NCBI RefSeq assembly: GCF_013373865.1
Contig: NC_050468.1
Coordinates: 20,292,774-20,356,773 of the forward strand
Reading direction: 5' to 3'
Length of the DNA stretch: 64,000 bases
Source of the DNA: Monomorium pharaonis
Taxonomy: Eukaryota > Arthropoda > Insecta > Hymenoptera > Formicidae
Below are positions 37,601 to 47,899 of this stretch, piece by piece; within the stretch, counting starts at the first letter, position 1; each line of letters starts with the position of its first letter. The notes beneath the pieces were generated by a model. The model ran no database searches. It worked only from the letters and a program-made list of their open reading frames with translations, and was not told the DNA's origin. Both the position numbers and the translations under genes were made by a program.

Positions 37601-40600
37601 TTACCAGTCCCTTTTTATATAGATATAGTTTATTTATCATTTATATTAGTTAAGATAAAATCTGCTTTTAATGGAGAAATAAAAACTCTACATATATAAA
37701 CAGTATGTGATACCACATATTGCGTTTATCGTATGTACACCAATAAATGGTATTAAATCTTTTGTAACAGTGTTTCCTATATTTTTTAAAGATGTTGTCA
37801 TCCTCTCGCCTTCTTCGATTAAAATCTCAGCATATTGCTGTAATATATTAAAATGGAATGTGGGAGCTAACATCTTTCGTCGTAATTGCCATTTTGAACC
37901 TAAAATAATAACGAAAACTAATACACGTATAATACAATAATACTGTAAAACACATATATAAATGACGCTTATGTATGTATATTGCGAGATATGGTTTTTT
38001 CCTTTTAATTTGTTATTGATAATTTTTAATTTGTTATTTTGCTAATCAATATTATATATTAAAAATTTATTTTTTTACACGCGCACATATAAAAAATACG
38101 TAATCAAATACGAACATTAGTGATTTAGAAAGGCAAGTCTATGTATAAACCGTTTGGTATATTTTAGAAAGTAATACCTATAAAACTATGAATTTGATTA
38201 AATGACACTATAATAAAAAAAAGATTTATGACACTATAATAAAATGACACTATAATAAAAAAAAGATTCGCTACAAGAAAAGTGAATCGTTCACTCCAGT
38301 CGAATGAATTATATGGTTATAGAATTATATGTAATTATAAAAATATGTATATATGGTTATTTATATATATCTATATATGGTTACATACAATCTGATACGA
38401 TTGTATATAATGTCAAATATATATGATTATATATAATTATATGTGGTTGTATATAATTATATATAGTTGTGTGATTATATATATTTATATATGGTTACAT
38501 ACAATCGTATACGATTGTATAATGTTATTTTTTTCATACGATTGTATATAATGTCAATTATATATAATCTTATATGATTATATATAATTATTTTTTCTTG
38601 GGCACTCATGTTATCTCCATTATTAGCTGACAAATTTTAGTAATTATTTATAATATTATTTGTTTAGTAGCCTATTATTATATAATGATGCTAATATGAC
38701 AAAACACAACAATCAACATTTGTTATAAGGCATTTTTACTTTTAAGAATTTCGAAAATTTTTTAAGATACATTTTATCATTTAATTACACATACTTTATC
38801 ATTCTTTTTAAACTTAACTGCATTATCACCCAAATGTATGTACACTTGAGTACTTTTTTATTATTTAATTCTTTATTTGGCTGTATATATTTCAAGTTAT
38901 ACAAAATTAAACGATAATATAAGATGTTGTCAAAATGTTATTTAAATGTGCTAGTAATTATAGTTACTTTTGAGATCTCCATATCGATAAAATTCCTTGA
39001 TAAATCGATTAAAGGCTTAATTTTAATCGATTAAAACTCTTAATTTTTTAAAATCTTTTATATAAATAAGGTTCTTTAGATTTAAGGTTATTTTTATTTA
39101 ACTTCTATTAAATGTAAATAAAAATCACCTGTTTTGATATAACAACTTATTTTATATAAATATATATATATATATATATATGTTTTTAACAAAATACTGT
39201 GACCTTTTTAAACAAAACCAATTTTTTTATATTTATTTTTGTGGTGGCCATATTACCCTCCCTATTTCTCTTCGGCCCATTATGCAGTATTGTTACATTT
39301 TTATAATTAATAAATAATATAATAAATAATTTATAACTTTAAAAATCTAATGAGCAACACTTTGATGAATATAATCGTAAAATTTCAACTCAAAACACTG
39401 ATTATTAACAAAGTTATTAAATAAAATATAAATGGGTGACCATATTACCACCTTCTTCTCTATCTTTCTCTTTCCACATTTTTTCGTATTTTGGCTATAT
39501 GTTGACTACAAATAAAACCTGATGTAATTTGACTTTATGTTGACTACAAATTAAAACTAATTTTAAAAACTTTTATATACATATATAAACTTTTAATCAT
39601 TCTCCTTACACACACACACACATACACACGCGCAGGCGTGCGCGTGTTGTATTTATAAAGAACTGCGAATAAGGTTAAGTTTTTTAAAAAAATTATAATT
39701 TATTTTATTTAAACAATTTTGTAATTTGTTTTAATCTGCTTAAAACATGTAAATGCTTTTATTTTTATTTCATAAAGTTTATATATAATACGCTTTTTGT
39801 TTAAATTATAAGTTACAATTTCATTTAAAAATAAAATATATTTTTGTAAAAAAATATATGAATTATTTAAAGAATATATTAATTCCGTTTTTATTTTCTG
39901 TGATTTGATGTTTTCCCTTGTCATTTTTCCTTGATGTTTTCCCTTGTAATTAATACTAAAAAGTACTTTAAAAACTAAAAATATATGACAGACCAACTTT
40001 AAACTAACTCTAGTTATTTAAAAATACAAAAATAAATGTAAATTTTACGAAAAACATATGCCAAATTTTTAACGAATTTTGGGGGGAGAAAAAACCGAAA
40101 AAATTCGCGGAAAAAAACCGGGTTTTTCCTTTAAAACTATGAACTTTTCCATACTCTACGTACTCATATTTGAAACTGTAAACTTATATTAATAAATATA
40201 ATATTACCTTTACTGACAAGAAGACCCGTTTTGAACCAAGGAAGTAAAACATCATATAACTTACTCTTGTTGATATGTTTTGTACTGCCTAGTATTATCT
40301 AGAAAATTAAAGAAAGAAAGTACAAGTCAAACTGTGTACTTAATTTTAATAAATATAATTAGTTTATTTAAAATATTTTATAATTTTTATCGATTTTTAT
40401 GAGTGTTTTTTATAAGTGTTAGGCATCACGAACGCGCCCGCTATTTATCTTTTATTTTTTACTTTTACTTTAAAATACTTTAAAAATAAATTACAACAAT
40501 AACTGTATAGATAACCATCTATGCAAATTTGACAGTTGCCAAAATTCAATTGTAATGGCTGCGTTCAGCAGAAAAAGCAGCTTTGCAACTGTTGTAAAAT

Positions 40601-41942
40601 TCTTCAAGACGACTGGTTTATACGTTTAGATCTAACAGGAACTAAGAGCAAGAACCAATCGTGTTGAAGAATTTTACAACAGTTGCAAAGCTGCTTTTTC
40701 TGCTGAACGCAGCCAATGACAGTTACTCTTGCAACACGAAGTAAGCACAGCGAAAGAAATTGGTTAATCAATCAGCATCGCGAAAAAGCGGCAGCAAATC
40801 GGTAATATCTTCTTTTTACAAAGTGGAAACATAACATAAAATTGTTAAATTACTGGTTTGTCAGTAATGTACACAAAATTACATTTTTTATATTTTGTTA
40901 CCTCTAGATCATCGGGATGACGAATACCCACAACAGGTATTAAGAAAAGCCAACATTTAAAAAATGGATAATACTGCTGAATTATATTAAAGTAAACCTT
41001 CCAGAGATGTTCTGAAAAAAGTGCAAATATTTAGAATACATAAATACATTTAATAACAAAATTAAAACAGCACCTCTTCTGCTGTTCATAAATAAATAAA
41101 TTTAAAAAAAATTTCCAAAACTTTATAATTAAAAATTTTTACTTTTTAATATTTATACTTTAGTGAACAACTTTCTAATTTTTTATAAAGTAACAAAAAT
41201 ACGCCAAATTTCAAAATTTTTATTCTGCGAAATTCCATAATGTAAATTAAAAATTGCACACAAATATGATGTACAACTTTTGAAAACATGAATCTTTATC
41301 CTTAATATGCATATCCTTTAAATATTCTAAAGTTAAAATTTTACTTCAATTTTCGATTTCAATTAGATCTTCTACTTTGTGCCTCAAAATGACAGTTTCT
41401 AAAAAATTTATATAAAAAATATGCTCTTATTTAAAAAGTAATAACTATATAAGTTAGAGAAATAGTGTAAGTGTCAATTTAAACCGTTCAAAAAATTGTT
41501 TAGTTATTCAATAATTTGACAATATCTTTTATGTATAAAAAGGTAGAAATTGGAAGTATATTACATTTACATTAAAGAATGCATTTTATTATTGAAATAC
41601 TATTAAAATTAATTTTTATTTTTAGAAGAGAAATATTTTTCAATATTACTTATAACATTTAATGTTAATACAAAAACAATGTTTCTTACAGAAATATTTA
41701 TATATTTTTAGATATTTACAGAGATTTTTATATTTTAAAAAAGTTTATTTATTAAAATATATTAAAATTTTTAACTTACCTAGTGAATCTATCCGAGTGA
41801 ATAACAATACATTACCAATAATTGGATAACCTGGTGGTCCTGGTATTTTATTGATTAATCGTCCATTTGATCCATATTGCACGTAGTAATGACATGTCAA
41901 ATACCCAATTAAAACAAGTAATAATAATATTGTAATAAACAT
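26854..41942 (-). CDS. Cytochrome P450, CYP4 type, complete (copy B)
   Basis: Twelve minus-strand exons: 41942-41780, 41011-40902, 40298-40208, 37899-37714, 36378-36285, 34778-34676, 32732-32635, 32382-32289, 32184-32116, 30625-30457, 27281-27102 and 27026-26854. They total 1530 nt, or 509 aa with no break. Order: N-terminal ER anchor (residues 1-22), PGPPGYP hinge (34-40), C-helix WQLRRKMLAPTFHF, I-helix AAAYDTT (312-318), K-helix ExxR (E371-R374), PDRF, and heme loop FSAGPRNCIG (444-453) with Cys451 as heme ligand. This is the CYP4 pattern of ER mono-oxygenases acting on fatty acids, hydrocarbons or xenobiotics; the substrate is unknown. Oddity: Ala313-Ala314 replace the usual Glu-Gly of CYP4 I-helices. 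It is the middle member of a tandem array, its 15 kb being mostly transposon-filled introns. Confidence 0.95.
28323..29167. mobile_element. TA-flanked inverted-repeat element in intron 10 of gene B (right arm replaced)
   Basis: It begins TA|CTGAGCAACAAAATTAGCGC and ends TTGCTCAG|TA. It is the counterpart of 59067-60468 in copy C at the same intron position. Here the right arm is mostly absent, replaced by unrelated sequence (about 28950-29150). A GT-rich run lies at 28780-28805. Confidence 0.8.
29993..30193. mobile_element. 201-bp MITE, TA target, in intron 10 of gene B
   Basis: Ends are CACTGAAAAAAATGTAATAT and its complement ending TTTTTTTTCTGTG, with TA on each side. The interior is palindromic (GCGGGCTACCAAT / GTTGGCAGCCCGC). 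The matching site in copy C (about 61960) has no insertion. Confidence 0.9.
30813..31035. mobile_element. 223-bp MITE of the same family, in intron 9 of gene B
   Basis: CACTGAAAAAAAA ... TTTTTTTTCAGTG, flanked by TA at 30811-30812 and 31036-31037. It shares the GTGGGCTGCCAAT / TTGGCAGCCCGC core with 29993-30193. Copy C keeps the empty site near 62593-62612 (GTATTAGTAATTATAAATTT). Confidence 0.93.
31323..31820. repeat. Long palindrome in intron 9 of gene B
   Basis: Arms of roughly 230 bases on either side of a short AT spacer near 31560-31590. GTATACATACAGTC on the left pairs with GACTGTATGTATAC on the right. Copy C (about 62880-63115) has one arm only. Confidence 0.85.
33299..33673 (+). CDS. 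Retroelement ORF1, N-terminal fragment
   Basis: From an ATG at 33299 the frame encodes an acidic Thr/Glu/Ser-rich stretch (MEMEKLKLLKLTEDT...) with two related GTGSTE-type repeats, then a Lys/Arg-rich block (KKKLSGAAKRRRARERR) and a Gly/Ala/Gln tail ending at TAG. This fits the disordered N-terminus of an ORF1 (gag-like) RNA-binding protein. The zinc-knuckle part is missing, cut off by the internal deletion. Confidence 0.6.
   Translation: MEMEKLKLLKLTEDTPMEASPEDSGRVEEAESGAERTPMDTGSTETAEGGVVSSAERAPGGTGSTEATTDEPAKEKDLCKKKLSGAAKRRRARERRGGGAQAQAQAGTGTGPRRPFRGPLLPRP
33692..34537 (+). CDS. Retroelement ORF2 remnant: RNase H plus C-terminal zinc finger
   Basis: An open frame of 281 codons begins inside ORF2, so its first ATG is not a true start. 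The RNase H fold shows its four acidic positions: FTDGS, TEVLAIM, CSDSQAAL and NEMADLLAKEAA, with WVPGHAGIKGNE before the last. The later part has CRLCGEEEETSLHILGNC, a CCHC-type finger common at the end of R1/I/LOA-like ORF2 proteins. No stop or frameshift disrupts it. The RT and endonuclease domains that would normally precede it are deleted. Confidence 0.85.
   Translation: MGDVWFTDGSRTSAGSGAGLYCQRDRAGIVVPLGEHATVFQTEVLAIMRCAQNLLESDRVGRRIRICSDSQAALKALEGPRINSRLVWDCKCVLDELAEKNDVGLVWVPGHAGIKGNEMADLLAKEAAETRLLGSEPAVGISFCLGRGRIRSWLRDQHLEYWKKETESKCRQARVMLGECSSRDLARSIRSLGRKDARLATQLLTGHGDLNYHLHKLGHSDTPSCRLCGEEEETSLHILGNCPALVGPRTRLLGSGILEPNRVRQLPVGDLLRFWKEAGPR
35440..35556. mobile_element. Short MITE in intron 5 of gene B
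   Basis: Inverted ends CTGGCTATACTAACTACACT and AGTGCAGTTAGTGTAGCCAG. Confidence 0.8.
35630..36175 (+). repeat. Dispersed repeat, copy 1 (intron 5 of gene B)
   Basis: Matches 39620-40135 in the same orientation (shared strings such as TAATCTGCTTAAAACATGTA and ATGACAGA-CAACTTTAAA). It ends in a CCGGTTTTTT / AAAAAACC rich part. No coding capacity. Confidence 0.8.
36494..37605. mobile_element. 1.1-kb inverted-repeat element filling intron 4 of gene B
   Basis: Arms of about 230 bases (36494-36735 and about 37373-37605): TTTGGCCTATCAACTAGCGC pairs with GCGCTGGTTGATGGGCTAAA apart from a few changes, and GTCTTTACGGAGTTGTTACT with AGTAATAACTCCGTAAAGAC. The centre has no protein-like frame. Confidence 0.85.
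38300..38600. repeat. AT-rich degenerate repeat (TATATGGTTA / TATAATTATA)
   Basis: Many imperfect copies of TATATGGTTAYATA and ACAATCGTATACGATTGTAT in intron 3 of gene B. Confidence 0.6.
39620..40135 (+). repeat. Dispersed repeat, copy 2 (intron 3 of gene B)
   Basis: Direct-orientation partner of 35630-36175, with a CA-rich run just before it at 39608-39640. Confidence 0.8.
40556..40715 (+). mobile_element. 160-bp MITE, copy 1 (intron 2 of gene B)
   Basis: Near-perfect inverted ends of about 55 bases: TGGCTGCGTTCAGCAGAAAA and TTTTCTGCTGAACGCAGCCA. The non-palindromic middle allows orientation to be read. It is the same length as the copy at 43594-43753. Confidence 0.92.
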
Positions 41943-42770
41943 CTTTGTCGTATTGATCGTTTTAAGCAGGTTCAGTTCTCAACAGTCGCGTATTTCTTTC
42001 AGTTCTTGGATTGTACATAGAAAATACTTTACATTATATTGTGACAAACCTTATCATTATTCTGATAATAATGATAAATTCATCGAAACATTGGTAAGTA
42101 ACATGTCAAATGTAACATGTCAAAATACGGTAATTAAACAAAAATAAAAAATGTGAATAAATTTTTTCTGTTTCTAAAAACTATGAATTATGCATGCTAC
42201 ACGTAGAAAATACTTAATATTTATATGTGACAAACCTTATCATTATTCTAATATAATAATAGTAAATTTAAACACTGATAAGTAACATGTTAAATGTAAC
42301 ATGTCAAAATACGTTAATTAAACAAATATAAAAAGTGTGATTAAATTTTTTTCGTATCTAAAAACTATTTATTAGGTTAAAATTCTATATGAAAAAAGTT
42401 TAATTCTTAAATTCAATTTTTAAATTTAATTATTTTTTCTCTTGTTTAATAAAATTTATTTATCTCATGAAATAATCATTAATAAAAATGCTTCCAAAAT
42501 TAATAATTTATAATCAATTTAAATAAACTTATATATAACATAAATAATTTTAATACATATTTTTGTTATTATACACAATTAATTTGTAACAAACTAAATT
42601 TTTTTTGTTACGCACTCGTTTGCTCTCGGGAATGATTGCTCACTCACTACTCATCTTCGTAGATCATTCAGTATTTATAAGTTGCATTGCAATTAAAATT
42701 AATCTTGAGATAAAAAATTTAATAGCTTATTTAGAATACTACATTTCCTAGAACACTATCTAGAACACTA
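41943..42770 (-). promoter_or_regulatory. 5' flank of P450 gene B with an internal tandem duplication
   Basis: This matches the 5' flank of copy A (23738-24480), but a block of about 180 bp is present twice (about 42015-42190 and 42200-42375) where copy A has it once. Each block contains the doublet GTAACATGTCAAATGTAACA. The transcription start is not resolved. Confidence 0.7.
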
Positions 42771-42893
42771 TGGCTGCGTTCCATTTGGCGCTCACACCGC
42801 CGTGAGCATCATTTTATGTCCTTGTTGTTCATCATGATTAAAGAAGGACAAATAATGCTAACAAGCGCTGTAAGCGTCAAAGGAAACGCATCC
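42771..42893. mobile_element. Small MITE with GGCTGCGTT end
   Basis: Inverted ends TGGCTGCGTTCCATTTGGCG and CGTCAAAGGAAACGCATCC. The terminus resembles that of the 160-bp MITEs at 40556 and 43594. Confidence 0.75.
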
Positions 42894-43336
42894 TATATTG
42901 CGCGCGCTTCGCGCGCACCATTTAACTTTTTTATACTGAACATTGTACTTTTTCATTTTCTGTATTTATATTCAGTTTATTTACACTAAATTTATTTCTT
43001 TAATGTTGTACTTCACATCATACATTTTATCTGTGTATTTGAGTAGTAATAATTTTTACAATACAATATTCCAAATATTATATTCTATTCTTTTTAAAAT
43101 GTTTTTCCTCTTGTTTTTTAAAAATATTTATTCTTATTTTTAAGGTATGTACTTTTCTTTATTCTTTTCCTTTTTTTTCTATATTCTAATTTATCTTACT
43201 TAATTTTTCTAATGTTCTTCATTATTCTTAATTTGTAGTTTCCCTTTATTATATTTCTAAAATGTCTAATTTTGATTCGGTTGATATTCCATCTGTCGCT
43301 TCTTGCTCTTATGTTGGTTTGACCATTAATCTTCCG

Positions 43337-43453
<117 letters not shown>

Positions 43454-43593
43454 GTCTCTCTGCTACGAGATGGACGTGTCAAAGATCGCTCCGCGAATGT
43501 AGTACATTTAAAGTGATCAAGAAGTAAAAGAAAATTATAAAAGAGTGTCATGGCTGTGAGGATACATGTAATGTGCCGCATGTAAAAAGGCAA

Positions 43594-43753
43594 TGGCTGC
43601 GTTCAGCAGAAAAAGCAGCTTTGCAACTGTTGTAAAATTCTTCAACACGATTGATTCTTGCTCTTAGTTCCTGTTAAATCTAAACGTATAAACCAGTTGT
43701 GTTGAAGAATTTTACAACAGTTGCAAAGCTGCTTTTTCTGCTGAACGCAGTCA
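43594..43753 (-). mobile_element. 160-bp MITE, copy 2
   Basis: Same ends and length as 40556-40715, but the middle segment is reverse-complemented, so it inserted in the other orientation. It lies inside retroelement-like sequence (43455-43850). Confidence 0.92.
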
Positions 43754-43850
43754 ATAAAAAGTCAGGCCGTGACATGTAAGTCATGTGTTAAACTTTTTTT
43801 TTATCCAGAATGTGCAAATAATCATAAGGTGTACGATAGAAATCCAGAAT

Positions 43851-44025
43851 ATCCCAAGTAGCACATGTTCGTTTTATAAACGTTTTCTAAACGTATTCAA
43901 TGTTTTTTAATCGTCAAGTACCAATAAAAAACATCTCAATGAAAACGTTTTTAAAACCATAGTTTAAGAAACGTATTTTTCATGTTTTTATAGATGGAAT
44001 AAAAATTAATTTTTCAATTAAAAAT

Positions 44026-44061
<36 letters not shown>

Positions 44062-44085
44062 ATTTTCAATTTTATATATATATAT

Positions 44086-44126
<41 letters not shown>

Positions 44127-44578
44127 ATAATAATATGGCTACCCAATTGCGCACACGCGTGTATGTGTATAAAACATTTTTGAAATAAATATGTGCAACA
44201 AATCAATTCAATCTTATTGGTCGCAGCAGCCGCGATGTAGTTCGCGGACTGCCACTAGGGGACGACGCACACGGCACCTTTCTCGTAAAAGAAAAGTGAT
44301 ATTTGTGGTGAAAAGTTTTTTTTGAGAAAAGAAAACGTGCGCGCGCGTGAATGCATTATTTTATTAAATCTGTGAAAAAATAAATTTTATAAAATAAAGG
44401 AAAAAAAACATATTTTAACCGTTTTTTAAACGTATTTTTTCTATTAAAAAAACGTTTCTCTAAACGTTTTTGAAACGGACATTTTTACTAATTAGAAACG
44501 TGTCCAAGAGCCAGTTATGAAACGTTTCGAAGAAACATTTGTGAAACGTTTTTGAAACGAGTATGTGCTACCTGGGAT
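43851..44578. mobile_element. ~730-bp inverted-repeat element, AACGTTT-rich
   Basis: Ends ATCCCAAGTAGCACAT and ATGTGCTACCTGGGAT are complementary. The subterminal parts carry many AAACGTTT / TTTTGAAACG motifs, and the interior has AT and GA runs. No transposase. It sits just upstream of retroelement ORF1 sequence, which it probably interrupts. Confidence 0.85.
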
Positions 44579-45434
44579 GTGTCATGTCCTGGCTCATATA
44601 AGAAGTTTACAATTGACAGTGAAAAAGATGGATGTAAAGAAAACACCAATACAGACGGCAAACGGAAGAGAAAGACTGAGTTTTACAGAATCGACAGGAA
44701 GTGGCGGAAGCAGAGCGATAGGTGTCACGTAGGCATGGATATGAAAATCGATTGGCTAGTAAGAACTATGAGAGAGATGAAAGATGAAATGGCATGCAAA
44801 CGAGAAATAAAAATGCTGATTAAGAAGACAGTGCAAGAGGAAATAAAAGCTATTAAACAAAAAATGGAAGACTTACGAAAAGTAATACAAGGTGGAATGC
44901 AGGCGTCAGCGGAAAGTGTGCGCGGCAGTTACAGTGAGGCTACGAAGAAAAAGAAAGAAAACATCATAATCATCAAACCGAAGATTCAGCAAGAAAGTGA
45001 GACCACTAAAAAAATAATAAAAGAAAAGGTTAATATTAAAAATATGCCAATGGGGATAACAAAGGTACGAAAAGGAAGAGAAGGAACAGTAATTCTAGAC
45101 TGTCATTATGAGATGTTTGGATGGAAATGAGATTGAGCGCGTAGAAATAATAAAGTACTTAGGTGTAATTATTGATAATAGACTTAGATTTAGCGGTCGC
45201 TGCAATTACATACTAAAGAAAATAGGGAAGAAAATAAGTTTTTTAAGTAGAATAGGGAACTATATCTCAGCTTATGCTAGATGTACGATAAGACAATTAT
45301 AGCACCTTTGAGTATTGTGCGACGCTACTAATTGATATGGGAGTTACACAGCTAAGTAGGCTCCAAAAAGTGCAAAATAGAGCTATGAGAGTCATATTGC
45401 AATGTGACAGACGTACCAAAGTAAAATATGTATA
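44579..45434 (+). pseudogene. Non-LTR retroelement remnant: ORF1 piece fused to RT C-terminus
   Basis: From about 44600 to 45100 the frame is Lys/Glu-rich, and ends in KIIKEKVNIKNMPMGITKVR followed by KGREGTVILDC, which fits the ORF1 region of Jockey-like elements. At about 45100-45110 the sequence jumps to the end of an RT domain in another frame: NEIERVEIIKYLGVIIDNRL, then SRIGNYISAYARCTI, and after a frameshift near 45310 FEYCATLLIDMGVTQLSRLQ and VQNRAMRVILQCDRRTK. Everything between (end of ORF1, endonuclease, most of RT) is deleted. Dead by deletion and frameshift. The preceding 43760-43850 may hold part of a zinc-knuckle region. Confidence 0.75.
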
Positions 45435-46110
45435 ACTCTGAAAATCATCGGTGGAAATTTACACATACTGATCTGAATATAGCGGATAGCTAATGCGCCA
45501 ATTTTACTGAAGTCAACAGAAGATTCGCCATTTTAGCAGTCTGCTCAGACCACATATAAACATACACCTACACATACTCATCCTTTTCTAAAAAAGGCAT
45601 GTTATTTATTTATCGAACGTATCAAAGTCATCTCGAAAGTCTCGAAGAATTGTTACTTTTAATCCGCGGTACTGATTGGTTCTTTCGCTGATCATTGAGC
45701 CGCATGCTTCGTAGTGTTTGACAGTTGTGTTTTGACAGTTTCAAAACAAAATTGATTATAATATCAAAAGTGTACAAATAATAAGGTAAGTAATAAAGAG
45801 ATATATTAGGTAATAATATATTAGGAAATAACATTGTACAATAATGTTATAATTTTACTTTTAAAATAATTCATAAAATGTATCATATTTTACTTTTAAA
45901 TAATACATAAAGTATATTTTATAATAATATCTTTAAAATTTTATAATCTTTAAAAAAAGAAGAAGAAAAGGAAATAGATTGATAGACAGATAGATATAGA
46001 GATAGAAAGAGAGAGAGGGGAGAGAGAAAGAGAGTTTCGACTTTTGTAGAAAAAAGAAGCAGAAAAAGAAACAGAAGGAGAAACAGCGACTTTTATAGAA
46101 AGAAGGAACG

Positions 46111-46143
<33 letters not shown>

Positions 46144-46209
46144 AGTAAGAAAGACGAAAAGGAAGAGTGTTAGAAAGAAGTAAGAGATATATCAGGTAAT
46201 AATATAATA
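45435..46209. other. Intergenic, repeat-rich
   Basis: No gene seen. The part at 45955-46180 is purine-rich low-complexity sequence (GAGAGA/GAAAGA). Confidence 0.5.
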
Positions 46210-46460
46210 GCCCGATTAGAAATTTTTTCATGTAAAAGTATATACAAATCTATAGAATCATGTATCAAAAATGTTCATACAAAATTTTATATGGTATATT
46301 TTTAAATAATTTTATATAATTTTTATAATTCTTATATAATCCTATAGATTTATACATGCTTGGATATAAAAAATTTTTTACTTATATACGATCATATGTA
46401 ATTAAATATAATTATGTATAATTATAAATAATTGTAAATAAGTAATTTTCTATTTTGTAA
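46210..46460. mobile_element. Degenerate copy of the CCCGAT MITE family
   Basis: It starts after TA with GCCCGATTAGAAATTTTTTC and tracks the left part and centre of the element at 58434-58894. The right end is decayed. Confidence 0.6.
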
Positions 46461-46981
46461 AAATTAAAATTTCAATTAAAAAATAAATTTTATAAAATTT
46501 TCAAATTAAAAATTATTAAAATTAAATATTTTATTTATTAATAATTAATATTATTTATAATTAGTATTAAAATATAATTGTTATTTAAAATAAATGAAAT
46601 TTAAAAGTTATTGTAAATTTGTTTTTGTACATTTTTTAAAATAATTCAGTTGCTGTTCCAAAATGTTACATAGTAAGCATTTAATATTCACGAATTAAAA
46701 GAACCGAACTGAACATATTAATATTTTTAAAATATTTTTGAATTATGCTAGCGATTAATTTTTGGCTTCTAAAAGGCGCGCGCGAAGCGCGCGCTGTATT
46801 GTTCTAGTACATAAAAAATAAATATATAAATTTCATATTAAAAATCGGCCCTTTTCATATAATGTTTAAAATCCGATCGTCAACTTCCACGTGGTGCATA
46901 TTAGATCACTCTGATGACGGCGGCATGATTGAATTAAACACGAATAAAATCAATGTGCAATATCATATTGATATCGTTACA

Positions 46982-47403
46982 TGGTATCCAAAAAATACTA
47001 TATTTAATCGTTAAAATACCCTAAAATGCAGTGCAAATTTCAAATTCGTGTACAATCAACAAAAAACATTGTATCGACATGTTTTTTTTTAATTGCTTAA
47101 GAAAGAATGAACTTTAAGAATCTGGATTAATATTAGCAAGATTTTAATGAGAAACTTGTGAAAAATGATAACAAACTTTTACTTTTTTCAATTAAAAAAA
47201 AACATGTTTGGCTTTCATACGATACAAAAGGGTCACACTTTGCAAATTAAACTTCCATCTAAGGATTCTTAAAGTAAAGTCTTTGCCTTTTAATTTAAAA
47301 AAAAGTTTGTATGTAATTTGGATGATTTTTTGCAAAGTTGCGTCACTTTGGAGATTGCCTAAAAATTAGATCAAAATTTTTGTCCCATTTTTTGGCGCCA
47401 GTG
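46982..47403 (-). repeat. Dispersed repeat, copy 2 (inverted partner of 24490-24907)
   Basis: Reads as the reverse complement of 24490-24907 and ends TTTTTTGGCGCCAGTG followed by TA. Confidence 0.75.
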
Positions 47404-47426
47404 TATCTTTTTAAAAAAAAGGTATA

Positions 47427-47625
47427 AAAAAGCGCCAAGTTACGTGAGCAAGAAGCGCCTTCAAAAACCTATTCTTGTACAAAATAATTTTAATTTGGTA
47501 CTACAAATTTTAATGAAATTTTAATAAAATTATCTTTTCCCCAAAAAGAACTAAAAACATATTTTTTCTACAAAAGTAATGATATGAAGAAAATGCGTCA
47601 ACTATGAAAATGGATTATCATACGA
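47427..47625 (+). repeat. Dispersed repeat with AAGCGCCAAG start
   Basis: Matched in opposite orientation by about 52560-52752 (shared TATTCTTGTACAAAATAATT and AATGATAT-AAGAAAATGCG). No coding capacity. Confidence 0.65.
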
Positions 47626-47826
47626 ATTAGAATATCTACTTTTACAAATATTTATTTGTACAAATATTACAAATAAATATTTTAATACAAATAAATATTT
47701 TGTTACAAAAACTTGGCGCCGCTAAACCGAATAATTTGTTTTAAAGCATTGCTTGAGAGCATCTTAAAATCCCCCTTTTCTAATCTTTCCCAAAAAACTA
47801 TAAATTAATTTATTGCAAAAAATAAT

Positions 47827-47899
47827 ACCTCAGCCGAGATTCGAAACCGCATCTCTCGTCATTCCGTGCGAGCGTCCTAGTCAATTCGACCACCGAGGC
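47827..47899 (-). other. tRNA-like sequence (pseudogene or SINE head)
   Basis: 73 bases on the minus strand. The ends GCCTCGG and CTGAGGT can pair as an acceptor stem, and a B-box-like GGTTTCGAATC lies at the expected place. The D-arm is weak and the anticodon arm has an enlarged loop, so it is not a functional tRNA as it stands. No tail copies were seen in the window. Confidence 0.5.

Noticed and set aside
44552..44600. ATG at 44552 as start of the retroelement ORF1
   Set aside because: The first residues lie in the terminal repeat of the 43851-44578 element; the apparent start is accidental.
45950..46231. Ser/Leu-rich minus-strand frame
   Set aside because: Low-complexity GA-rich DNA.
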